Assembly (NCBI GenBank): GCA_937910385.1
Contig: CALEPT010000215.1
Location: 1-33,394 of the forward strand
Origin: an uncultured Ruminococcus sp.
Lineage (GTDB): Bacteria > Bacillota > Clostridia > Oscillospirales > Ruminococcaceae
Length of the DNA: 33,394 nucleotides
Direction: 5' to 3'
Made by a program: the position numbers and the translations under genes. The notes below the pieces were generated by a model. It was not told the origin of the DNA. It searched no databases and saw nothing but the letters and a program-made list of their open reading frames with translations. Shown here piece after piece: positions 7,619-13,794 of this stretch. The first letter of the stretch is position 1, and each line of letters opens with the position of its first letter.

Positions 7619-7969
7619 TTATTTAAGCGCGAGTTCTAATTCTTCGGTCATATCAAGTGGCGTTCCGGGGGTCATTTGTTCCTTTATTTCGTCAGGAATC
7701 TCAGACGAGCTGATCTCTCTTGAAACCGTAGTTTTCTGCCATTGCTTTCCGTTATAGGAATAATTATCTGAGATTTCATTGTTCACTCCGAGTTTTTCTC
7801 CAACAAAAGTTTTGCATCCGTATACTACACCGTCAACCTTATCCTGTATCATAGCGGGTATTTGTTGGAGCCATTTAATAAATGACAAACGGAATTCTTC
7901 AATCATTGTTAGTATTCCTTGAGCAACAGTTTGTATAACAAATTCTTTTACAATGCTAAACAGTATCAT
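7619..7969 (-). CDS. Small amphipathic protein A1 of AAA+ operon
   Basis: 116 aa. The N-terminal 45 residues are amphipathic to hydrophobic (FVIQTVAQGIL, FIKWLQQIPAMI), followed by a domain shared with A2: KTFVGEKLG, SDNYS..GKQWQKTTV and SEIPDEIKEQM (89-99). The start overlaps the stop of the AAA+ gene by 4 nt (ATGA), so the two are translationally coupled and their products probably made in step. The family is not recognised. Confidence 0.7.
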   Translation of the reverse strand: MILFSIVKEFVIQTVAQGILTMIEEFRLSFIKWLQQIPAMIQDKVDGVVYGCKTFVGEKLGVNNEISDNYSYNGKQWQKTTVSREISSSEIPDEIKEQMTPGTPLDMTEELELALK

Positions 7970-8922
7970 TTAATACTCACCTCGGTTTTATTAGTTTTTT
8001 CTCTTATTGACTGCGGGACGTCCTTTTCATCTACTATTTCGCTTTTCGTTATTACTTGCTTAGCTAAACCAGTATTTGCTTTTTTACTGGCAATAATACT
8101 TTCAATAGCAAATTTGAGATCCTTGTCTGATACTATATTAGCATCGTTTTTTGCTGCATTAAGAGCAGCTTTCATAACGGCAGTAGATATATCGCTTCCA
8201 CTCAATCCTGTGTAGTCCTTTGCCATTTTATGAATGTCAGCTTCGACTGGCATCTGAGAAGGTATGTAGTGTTTCCAGAGTTTCTCACGAAGTTCTTCGT
8301 TTGGCAGTTCAAATCGTATATGATAATGGATTCGTCGCATAAATGCTGAATCATAATTGCTGATAAAGTTAGTTGCGAATATGACCATACCTTCATAAGA
8401 GTTAAGCAGTGTCAGCAGAACAGAACGGGTTTGATTTACGCTGACATCTGTTGCACTGCTCATATCCGTAACACGCTTGCTGAGCAAGGCATCAGCTTCA
8501 TCAAAGAAAATAATATCATCTTTGTTGGAAGGATCGTTGAAAAGTCTGGAGAGATTCTTACTGGTCTCACCGACGTATTTCGATTCGATATCAGCGTAAT
8601 TGACGCAGATAAGCTTTTTATCAAGTGCCGCAGCAATAGCGTGAGCCGACATACTTTTACCTGTTCCGCTTGAACCATATAGATTAACGAATAAGTTTTT
8701 ACGCTCCTTCATTACCGTTCCGAGACCCCAATCGATGAAGACTTTTTTCCAATTCTTCTGGGCGCTTACAATGGTTTTTAGCTCGTCCATCGTGTTTTCA
8801 GAAAGAATAAGGTCAGCAAATGTATAAATCGGGGCTGATTTATTAAATTGCAATTCCTGCTTCTGAGGAACTTTTGTTTGATTGTTTGAACTGTTATTAT
8901 TTGAATTTGGTATTATCGGCAT
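7966..8922 (-). CDS. Classic-clade AAA+ ATPase
   Basis: 318 aa. Residues 1-30 are an Asn/Gln-rich linker; one AAA+ module follows with Walker A GSSGTGKS (83-90), pore loop KYVGET (115-120, aromatic-hydrophobic-Gly), Walker B IIFFDEAD (137-144), sensor-1 N185, an R196-R197 arginine-finger pair and a GLSGSDI helical lid (239-245). The pore loop points to a protein-threading machine of the spastin/Msp1/FtsH-ATPase kind, but there is no protease domain or VWA partner. Residues 296-310 contain EIVDEKDVPQSIREK, which resembles NDVPEEIR and SEIPDEIK in the A-type small proteins of the operon. AAGGAGG ribosome site; first gene of the operon. Likely role: remodelling or extraction of partner proteins at the membrane (inference). 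Confidence 0.85.
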   Translation of the reverse strand: MPIIPNSNNNSSNNQTKVPQKQELQFNKSAPIYTFADLILSENTMDELKTIVSAQKNWKKVFIDWGLGTVMKERKNLFVNLYGSSGTGKSMSAHAIAAALDKKLICVNYADIESKYVGETSKNLSRLFNDPSNKDDIIFFDEADALLSKRVTDMSSATDVSVNQTRSVLLTLLNSYEGMVIFATNFISNYDSAFMRRIHYHIRFELPNEELREKLWKHYIPSQMPVEADIHKMAKDYTGLSGSDISTAVMKAALNAAKNDANIVSDKDLKFAIESIIASKKANTGLAKQVITKSEIVDEKDVPQSIREKTNKTEVSIK

Positions 8923-8942
8923 TCTTATCCTCCTTTATCTCA

Positions 8943-8960
8943 GCCTCCGAAAACGGAGGC
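8943..8960 (-). promoter_or_regulatory. Leader hairpin before the AAA+ gene
   Basis: A 7-bp GC-rich stem GCCTCCG/CGGAGGC with a 4-nt loop lies about 10 nt upstream of the ribosome site of the AAA+ gene. No T run follows on the minus strand; on the plus strand a weak T stretch does. It could be a leader structure affecting translation or a weak terminator. The rest of 8961-9104 shows nothing clear. Confidence 0.4.
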
Positions 8961-9104
8961 ATCTTGCTTTTACTTACATTGCAATCATGACGCGTTTTTT
9001 TGAACGTACTTTATAAGTACGAGCTTATATGGGCATTTTAAGTATTTGAGCATATTACTACCTCCTGAATAATGACTTTTTCATCTGGAAATGATATAAT
9101 TATC

Positions 9105-9144
9105 ATTGTGACTTGCCGTAAATTTCTACACTTACTGTCACAAT
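9105..9144. repeat. Inverted repeat at the integrase 3' end
   Basis: ATTGTGAC (9105-9112) and GTCACAAT (9137-9144) flank 24 nt that hold TGCCGTAAATTTCTACA (9114-9130). That 17-mer recurs in inverted form with one mismatch at 10485-10501, on the other side of the integrase gene. Position beside a tyrosine integrase suggests an attachment or recombinase-binding site. Confidence 0.4.
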
Positions 9145-10292
9145 CGCTCTTGATCTTGGAATACAGGCAATTTCGTGGTAACGGCTGACGATATTTCTGA
9201 CGGCGAATACACTTTTGATTCAAGCAGTGCCATACACGCTATCTTTCGCTCCATAGAGGTATGAACATATCGATTAAGCGTAGTTTCAACGCTGGCATGA
9301 CCGAGTATTTCGGAAAGCGTCTTCACATCGAATCCGGCTTGCAGACAGTTAGTGGCAAAAGCGTGGCGAAGGCTATGGTAGCTGACTGACGGTAAATCTG
9401 CTTTTTTCAGAATTGATTTGAAGCGCCGCTGTAAGGTACGAGGCTCAATAATATGGTTTGAGCCTGAGAGAATATAACAATTTTCATTGCTGCAGGATTC
9501 CCGCAGCAGTTTTATAAGAAATTTTGGTATAGGGATAGATCGCCGTGAAGTGCGGCTTTTGGGAGTATCGGCTAAAATGCAGGTACTGTGATTGCCGTTT
9601 CGTATCCGCTGTACTGTCCGTCTGACGGTTAAAATGCTCTTTTCAAAGTCTATATCTCTCCACATCAGACCACAGACCTCACCGACACGAAGTCCGGTAT
9701 ATAGGCTCAGGAGCACGCAAAGCGAAGTCGTACACGGATTTCTTTGGAGATATCTGCACAGGTGCAACTGTTGGTTTCGTGTAAGGAGTACAGCTTCACT
9801 TCTGTGCACCTTTGGGAGATCAACATCTGCCAGTATATTGCGAAATCCATGAATCTTAGCGGTATACTTAGCCATAGACTTAAAGACAATAATAATATCG
9901 GACACATATTTCGCTGACAAATCCGAATCCAGCTTTTCTTGAATGAAGTTATTAAGCATTTGCACCGTCAGCATGTCAAACCTCATACCGCCGAATTTTG
10001 GAAGGATATGTTTATCTACCTTCATCTGATAATTTGCATATGTTGAGGATTTCACTCGAAGCTTAACTGCCGATAGCCATTCGCTGAAAAGCTCCTTCAC
10101 CGTCATCCGGCAGGTTACATGAATCCCGGGATCTCTTGATTTCAAAGGAACAAGTTTTGCACGCACTTCCGCATAGGAATGACCGTACACAGAGCGATAT
10201 TTAGCCTTTCCGCTTTCATCGTATCCCGACTTATATCGCCCCTCCCAGCGTCCGTCTTTACGGTGATAAATATTTTCTCCTCTCCGTGCCAT
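9138..10292 (-). CDS. Tyrosine recombinase (phage-type integrase)
   Basis: 384 aa. N-terminal arm-type/AP2-like DNA-binding region (1-60), SAM-like core-binding domain (about 62-160) and catalytic domain with R202 (TGLRVGE), H306-x-x-R309 (HSLRHAFAT), H332 (LGHAS) and Y342 (NRYVH): all key residues are present, so it should be active. AAGGAG precedes the ATG. It probably integrates and excises a mobile element; with the divergent Cro/C1-like gene at 10620 it looks like an integration-control module. No excisionase is evident next to it. The tail after Tyr is about 40 residues, longer than the core needs. Confidence 0.9.
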   Translation of the reverse strand: MARRGENIYHRKDGRWEGRYKSGYDESGKAKYRSVYGHSYAEVRAKLVPLKSRDPGIHVTCRMTVKELFSEWLSAVKLRVKSSTYANYQMKVDKHILPKFGGMRFDMLTVQMLNNFIQEKLDSDLSAKYVSDIIIVFKSMAKYTAKIHGFRNILADVDLPKVHRSEAVLLTRNQQLHLCRYLQRNPCTTSLCVLLSLYTGLRVGEVCGLMWRDIDFEKSILTVRRTVQRIRNGNHSTCILADTPKSRTSRRSIPIPKFLIKLLRESCSNENCYILSGSNHIIEPRTLQRRFKSILKKADLPSVSYHSLRHAFATNCLQAGFDVKTLSEILGHASVETTLNRYVHTSMERKIACMALLESKVYSPSEISSAVTTKLPVFQDQERL

Positions 10293-10475
10293 GCTTCTCC
10301 TTCTTCCTTGACCAAAATCCTGACGATAAATGAGCAGTAAATATATACAAAACTAGTCTTTGAGCCTTGTGTAATCTGCTGATTTTAATAAATTTTTAGT
10401 TAATATTTGTTATATTGAATTGAAATTCGCGTGTAATTGTGGTAAAATATAACATACAAAACATATATTGAGTCC

Positions 10476-10500
10476 GCCGTAAATTGTAGAAATTTGCGGC
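10476..10500 (+). terminator. Hairpin with T-rich tail / possible att-like repeat
   Basis: Stem GCCGTAAATT with AATTTGCGGC (one T-G pair), loop GTAGA, followed by ATTTTTATTATA. It could end plus-strand transcription. Because 10485-10501 is an inverted near-copy of 9114-9130, a recombination or recombinase-binding role is the alternative. Confidence 0.4.
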
Positions 10501-10546
10501 ATTTTTATTATATCACAGCTTTGGTATGCTCATAAATCCGACCATA

Positions 10547-10605
10547 TACTATTATAGTCTAAAATACGACTATTTTCAAGTAGTCGAGCATAAATTATAA
10601 TAGTA
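10547..10605 (+). promoter_or_regulatory. Nested inverted repeats at the repressor promoter
   Basis: TACTATTATA (10547-10556) pairs with TATAATAGTA (10596-10605), and inside them CGACTA (10567-10572) pairs with TAGTCG (10581-10586). The right arm contains a TATAAT (-10). This looks like an autoregulatory operator for the Cro/C1-like protein that starts at 10620. Confidence 0.5.
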
Positions 10606-10619
10606 TTGGTGATATTTTT

Positions 10620-10829
10620 ATGATAACTTACAAACCGCTATGGGATACAATGAAGAAAAAAGGCGTTTCCACCTATACTCTTATCAACAAGCACAATATC
10701 AGTAGCAGTACGATTCATCGACTGCGCCACGATCAGGGCGTGACTACTCAGCTGATAGACGACTTGTGCAAGATACTCGACTGCAATGTTGAGGACATTA
10801 TAAAATATGAACCGTCTGACGAAAGCTAA
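10620..10829 (+). CDS. Cro/C1-type HTH regulator, 69 aa
   Basis: A single helix-turn-helix domain: W-x-x-MKKKGVSTYTLINKHNISSST (turn region), IHRLRHD as the recognition helix, then LIDDLCKILDCNVEDIIKYE, the usual closing helix of the XRE-type small regulators. Divergent from the integrase, with palindromic sites between them, so it probably controls the integrase and itself. The start is the ATG right after ATTTTT; no strong ribosome site is seen, suggesting poor or leaderless-like translation. Confidence 0.8.
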   Translation: MITYKPLWDTMKKKGVSTYTLINKHNISSSTIHRLRHDQGVTTQLIDDLCKILDCNVEDIIKYEPSDES

Positions 10830-10851
10830 TAGCAGCTATCGACAGACGGTT
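10810..10851 (+). terminator. Long imperfect hairpin over the regulator stop
   Basis: AACCGTCTG-A-CGA (10810-10822) pairs with TCG-A-CAGACGGTT (10839-10851), one A-A mismatch. It overlaps the regulator's last codons and is followed only by a mixed T/A stretch, so it may protect the 3' end rather than terminate. Confidence 0.45.
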
Positions 10852-10873
10852 TATGGTTATTATATGTATCTGC

Positions 10874-10907
10874 ACCGCCTTCGTGATCGGCGGTTCTGTT
10901 TTTTTAT
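10874..10907 (+). terminator. Rho-independent terminator
   Basis: ACCGCC/GGCGGT stem with a 9-nt loop, then TCTG and a seven-T run. It terminates the HTH regulator transcript. Confidence 0.8.
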
Positions 10908-10972
10908 ATTTACATACTATCTGCAATGTGTTATAATATGCATATAAGATTTGAAATCAGCGGGGGACTGAA

Positions 10973-11089
10973 ATGAGCAACATAGTAATACTTGTCGGCA
11001 GCATGAGAAAAAACGGCAATACCGCACGTCTGGCACAGAGCTTTGCAGAAGGTGCTGCCCAGAATAATAATGTAGAGATAGTACCGTAA
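10973..11089 (+). pseudogene. Flavodoxin/NADPH-FMN reductase N-terminal remnant
   Basis: 38 codons from an ATG behind a TATAAT-containing region and GGGGGACT. The product starts MSNIVILVGSMRKNGNTARL, matching the first strand and FMN phosphate-binding loop (GS-R-NGNT) of NADPH-dependent FMN reductases, which are about 180-200 aa. The reading stops at TAA, and within a few bases sequence of another gene begins. A deletion has joined two gene remnants. Confidence 0.6.
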
Positions 11090-11091
11090 CT

Positions 11092-11508
11092 GTCGGATAC
11101 AATACGGAATCATATTTGAACGAGCAGCTTGAATTCGCTTCGGATGAAGAGGAAGCACGCTGGAACTATGCGTTCTGGCTGCAAAATGATGACTATGTGT
11201 TTGGGAAGGGTGAAACAGCTGATATTGTCAGAAGATGGATAATAAACAGCGGCTTTGCGTATTGTCAGGCTTGTGATACTACTCCTGTTGAATATTAGTC
11301 CGAGATAACGGAAGCGTTCGTAGAAATTCTTATTGACATTGTAAGAAAACTGCATGAATCAGGTTTTATACAAGAGACATTTGGACGTGAAATACCTGTA
11401 CTTATACATGAACTTGAATACTATTATGAGATAGGTGAGCAGAATATTCGCGCGAACTGAATTGAACTTGTAGAAGATTTTGCGAGATTTTGTGGATATT
11501 TTGATTAA
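11092..11508 (+). pseudogene. Decayed gene, DUF4303-like remnant
   Basis: One frame reads on through two in-frame stops (TAG at 11296, TGA at 11458) to a TAA at 11506. It contains GYNTESYLNEQLEF, RWNYAFWLQNDD, then ITEAFVEILIDIVRKL and ELVEDFARFCGYFD. The WNYAFWLQND block recalls DUF4303 proteins (roughly 180-200 aa); this assignment is from memory and tentative. The start is lost at the junction with the flavodoxin remnant. Not functional. Confidence 0.5.
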
Positions 11509-11516
11509 TAAATTTA

Positions 11517-11538
11517 AAACCGCCCGTGTGGGCGGTTT
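11517..11538. terminator. Bidirectional hairpin terminator
   Basis: AAACCGCCC (11517-11525), loop GTGT, GGGCGGTTT (11530-11538). T-rich on one side, A-rich on the other. It lies after the decayed gene. Confidence 0.65.
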
Positions 11539-11600
11539 CTGATAATTAAGATACCGGTCTGATATACAAGCCTCAAAAAAAGGAGTTCATAGGGGAAGTC

Positions 11601-11623
11601 GTATGGAATAACGTATGGAATAG
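11601..11623. repeat. Tandem GTATGGAATA repeat, left copy
   Basis: GTATGGAATAA, one C, then GTATGGAATAG. A matching pair (11-mers 3 nt apart, one mismatch) occurs at 18942-18966 in the same orientation. Short direct repeats of this sort can be arm-type binding sites of tyrosine integrases. Confidence 0.5.
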
Positions 11624-11700
11624 GTCTGAAAAATGCCTATTTTACGTGCATTTTGCTTCGACTCTCTGAAAACTTCTTCAAGCCTGAGACAAAAAGAAAA

Positions 11701-11736
11701 ATGGCTGCATCCCGCTATTTTACGCGATACAGCCAT
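11701..11736 (-). terminator. Terminator downstream of the tRNA fragment
   Basis: ATGGCTG/CAGCCAT outer stem with partial inner pairing; a T-rich run (TTTTTCTTTTT) follows on the minus strand, i.e. just past the 3' end of the tRNA-like fragment. Confidence 0.6.
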
Positions 11737-11754
11737 TCTTCTCATTTACCATTC

Positions 11755-11811
11755 TGGCGGACAGAGAGGGATTCGAACCCTCGATACGCTATTAACGTAT
11801 ACACGAGTTCC
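11755..11811 (-). tRNA. Partial tRNA-Ser-like 3' half (att site)
   Basis: On the minus strand: a variable arm (ATACG/CGTAT), a T arm GAGGG-TTCGAAT-CCCTC, the 3' acceptor strand TCTGTCC, a G, and an encoded CCA. The long variable arm fits serine. The 5' half (acceptor, D arm, most of the anticodon arm) is missing, so it cannot be a working tRNA. The terminal 25 bp (11753-11777) recur at 18869-18893. This is the usual footprint of an integrative element that targets a tRNA 3' end. Confidence 0.6.
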
Positions 11812-12015
11812 AGCAGTTAGAACAACCTTTCGGCTGTTTACTGCTGTTTTTGTTTATTTTAGTTTTATTTAGTGTTCTTTTCAGAGAACGAAAACAAACG
11901 AAAATCCTCTTGTCTGTTGTGCTTGCTGTTGTCGTCAGCTACGTCGTCAGGGTGACAACTTACATTCTTATTTTACCCTATTCTGTATTCTTTGTCAACC
12001 TTTTTTGAAGAAAAC

Positions 12016-12045
12016 AAAAGGACAGCTTTTTACGGCTGTCCTTTT
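12016..12045. terminator. Bidirectional terminator
   Basis: AAAAGGACAGC (12016-12026) pairs with GCTGTCCTTTT (12035-12045), with A and T runs in both directions. It ends the two-gene cargo operon (minus strand). Confidence 0.75.
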
Positions 12046-12094
12046 CTCATGTGGTCTTCGGTTTTGTCGGCAGGGCGACAACAAGCGTATTATT

Positions 12095-12532
12095 TTACTT
12101 ATGAGTAAACACTGAGTATGAGTTTCCTTTGCTTGTTTCTTTGTAGTAACGTTTCATGAGGTCAAAAACTTCGCCCATGTTAAGCCCTTTGTATTTCTTA
12201 GCTATCTCGTTCTGTGCAGCTATGAGGTCTTTATCCTCTTTCATTCCAGCGATTGCATCTACAGTAGCTGCCTTACCCATTTTGAACAGACCAACTCCTG
12301 CGGTTGCCAAACCAGCGATTGGTAGAAGAAGTCCTCCCGAAAAAACGCTTAGAGCTACGCCAGCACCTGCTATTGCTGCTCCTATTCCACTGCCTTTCAG
12401 CACTTTTTTTGCGGTTCTGAGATTGGGAGAACTAAGTATTACCAGTTCAGTGAGTGCAGGATCTTCTATCCTGATTTCTTGCTCGTCCTTTTTCAGTGCC
12501 TTGCTGAGTGCTTTTAAGTCTTTTACAGTCAT
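12095..12532 (-). CDS. Membrane-hairpin cargo protein, 145 aa
   Basis: Unrecognised. A charged N-terminal 50 residues, then a Gly/Ala-rich hydrophobic hairpin (about residues 48-85, GSGIGAAIAGAGVALSVFSG and LLLPIAGLATAGVGLF) and a soluble C-terminal 55 residues. Glycine-rich hairpins of this kind are common in small membrane-inserting bacterial proteins, including some toxins, but nothing here proves that. GGAG lies before the ATG. Second gene after the 144-aa gene, 20 nt apart, so co-transcribed from 13027-13055. Confidence 0.65.
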   Translation of the reverse strand: MTVKDLKALSKALKKDEQEIRIEDPALTELVILSSPNLRTAKKVLKGSGIGAAIAGAGVALSVFSGGLLLPIAGLATAGVGLFKMGKAATVDAIAGMKEDKDLIAAQNEIAKKYKGLNMGEVFDLMKRYYKETSKGNSYSVFTHK

Positions 12533-12552
12533 TTTTCATTCTCCTTTGTATT

Positions 12553-12987
12553 TTATACTGGGGCACAGCCATAATCTATTTTTTCTTTATCGAGATACCA
12601 AATCTCTTTTCCACTTGAACTCATTTTTAATGTATAATGAAATTTATAGCTATAACTCATGGATACACCTTGAACGTCCTTGATTGATATAGTTTCTTCT
12701 GAAAGAAGTTTTTTTTCATTGTCTTCTACGCTGTATATGCTTATATCAACGTATTCAGCATTTTCTTCCGTAGATGTGAGTTCCATTACAGCTTCCTGCG
12801 TTCCTCTGCCTCGCCAAAGGCGATTTCCTGCATCATCTTCAACTAAGAACAGCATCATTTCCTGCTCATCGTCCAAGTTCACAAAGTTGAACTTGAAGTT
12901 ACAAAGCTTGTATCTCGGCTTCACTTCTTCTTTAACTTCTTCAACGCTTTCTTCTGCCTTATTTTTAAACAATCCAAAAAGTCCCAT
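12553..12987 (-). CDS. Cytoplasmic cargo protein, 144 aa
   Basis: Unrecognised. Start chosen at the second of two close ATGs (12987), which is correctly spaced (7 nt) from AAGGAGG. The N-terminus MGLFGLFKNK resembles an amphipathic membrane-contact helix. A Glu/Lys linker follows, then a beta-rich domain (FNFVNLDDEQEMMLFLVEDD, WRGRGTQEAVMEL). It ends in YGCAPV. First cargo gene behind a near-consensus promoter, divergent from the XRE repressor that may control it. Confidence 0.65.
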   Translation of the reverse strand: MGLFGLFKNKAEESVEEVKEEVKPRYKLCNFKFNFVNLDDEQEMMLFLVEDDAGNRLWRGRGTQEAVMELTSTEENAEYVDISIYSVEDNEKKLLSEETISIKDVQGVSMSYSYKFHYTLKMSSSGKEIWYLDKEKIDYGCAPV

Positions 12988-13026
12988 TTTCATTCCTCCT
13001 TGGTATTTATTTACTTCTTGTATAGT

Positions 13027-13055
13027 ATTGTATCACACTTTTTTACATTTGTCAA
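13027..13055 (-). promoter_or_regulatory. Promoter of the cargo operon
   Basis: TTGACA, 17-nt spacer, TACAAT on the minus strand; near consensus. Confidence 0.75.
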
Positions 13056-13082
13056 CCCTCATTGTACATATTTCCACCATTT

Positions 13083-13105
13083 TAGTATATATTGATTGTA
13101 TACTA
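13083..13105. promoter_or_regulatory. Palindromic operator at the XRE promoter
   Basis: TAGTATA (13083-13089) and TATACTA (13099-13105), 9-nt spacer, overlapping the likely XRE promoter. A candidate autoregulatory site; similar TATAGTAT sequence lies by the cargo promoter. Confidence 0.5.
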
Positions 13106-13129
13106 TTTATAGATTGGAGTTGAGTTTTA

Positions 13130-13414
13130 GTGGATTTTGGTACGAGGTTGAAGGAACTGCGAAAGCAGAATGGTCTTACACAGCAACAGCTTGCGGAGCG
13201 TGTAGGAGTTACGAAGTCAGTGATTTCTTTTTATGAGCTAAAGGAGCGTGCTCCCTCTCCCGACGTTCTCACAAAGCTGTCCTACATTTTTCATGTTAGT
13301 ACTGATTATCTGCTTGGTATCGAGCGGAACAAAACTGTTGATGTTACTGGTCTTTCTGATGAAGATATCAGGGCTGTTCAGCTTATCGTTGACAGATTAA
13401 GGAACAAGTCCTGA
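13130..13414 (+). CDS. XRE-family repressor, 94 aa
   Basis: Residues 1-65 are a classic HTH_3 domain: FGTRLKELRKQNGLTQQQLAERVGVTKSVISFYE, with recognition helix TKSVISFYEL, then PSPDVLTKLSYIFHVSTDYLLGIE. A short C-terminal helix (SDEDIRAVQLIVDRLRNK) probably dimerises it. GTG start behind GGAG. Divergent from the cargo operon. Known relatives are maintenance repressors of integrative elements and prophages. Confidence 0.9.
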   Translation: MDFGTRLKELRKQNGLTQQQLAERVGVTKSVISFYELKERAPSPDVLTKLSYIFHVSTDYLLGIERNKTVDVTGLSDEDIRAVQLIVDRLRNKS

Positions 13415-13738
13415 GAAGTTTTTCTCCTCGCAGAAAACGTAGACAGCAAAGCTATCGTCTATGATGTGGCACAACTGGTGGCATTTTTCTCCGTTCTCTC
13501 CCAAGATTATTGTTATCCACTCAGGCTCAGCAGTTTCTATCCTCTCAGTCATTCCAGTGTCACGGTAGTTGTCGAGATCGTTCTTATTCTCCACAAAGAA
13601 AAACGCTCCGAAACTGCCTATGTCGTAGGTCAGCCATTCCTTGCAGAGCTTTAGCAGTTGTTTTTCCATGCTGTCTGCTATGTACTGCGGTATTCTGTCA
13701 GATTTCCACAGGTCGAGAAGATTTGTTATTCGTACCAT
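13397..13738 (-). CDS. Hypothetical protein, 113 aa
   Basis: Unrecognised, acidic, soluble protein; YDIGSFGAFFFVEN and EWITIILGENGEKCHQLCHIID suggest a small alpha/beta domain. It is convergent with the XRE gene, overlapping its 3' end by 18 nt, and lies downstream of the integrase terminator, so it is probably expressed from its own weak promoter. Start at GTG/ATG beside the G-rich GGGGGTGAAATA site. Confidence 0.55.
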   Translation of the reverse strand: MVRITNLLDLWKSDRIPQYIADSMEKQLLKLCKEWLTYDIGSFGAFFFVENKNDLDNYRDTGMTERIETAEPEWITIILGENGEKCHQLCHIIDDSFAVYVFCEEKNFSGLVP

Positions 13739-13764
13739 TATTTCACCCCCTTTACAGCAAAAAT

Positions 13765-13789
13765 GGGCGAACGCTCCAAGCGTTCGCCC
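13765..13789. terminator. Bidirectional terminator after integrase
   Basis: Perfect 11-bp stem GGGCGAACGCT/AGCGTTCGCCC with a 3-nt loop, T-rich on both sides. Confidence 0.85.
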
Positions 13790-13794
13790 TTGTT

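Larger units (their letters stand above)
10293..10619. other. Intergenic control region between integrase and repressor
   Basis: AT-rich and without a gene. It contains a hairpin (10476-10500) followed by ATTTTTATTATA, and nested inverted repeats at 10547-10605. The integrase promoter probably lies here but no convincing -35/-10 pair was found for it. Confidence 0.5.
11624..12094. other. Gene-free left border of the 7-kb element
   Basis: Holds a terminator (11701-11736), the tRNA 3' fragment (11755-11811), direct GTCGTC-type repeats around 11927-11957 with GTTGTC/GACAAC ends, and a second terminator (12016-12045). Apparent translations here are artefacts of the tRNA sequence. Confidence 0.5.

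Noticed and set aside
5537..8922. A MoxR-VWA type chaperone system linking the AAA+ gene with the VWA gene
   Set aside because: The ATPase is classic-clade rather than MoxR-like, and the VWA gene is over 5 kb away in another operon.
11755..11811. A functional tRNA-Ser gene
   Set aside because: Only the 3' half is present; no matching acceptor strand or D arm upstream on the minus strand.
11633..11872. A plus-strand reading frame over the tRNA-like region (GGQRGIRTLDTLLTYTR...)
   Set aside because: This is the well-known false translation of the antisense of a tRNA-Ser gene; no ribosome site.
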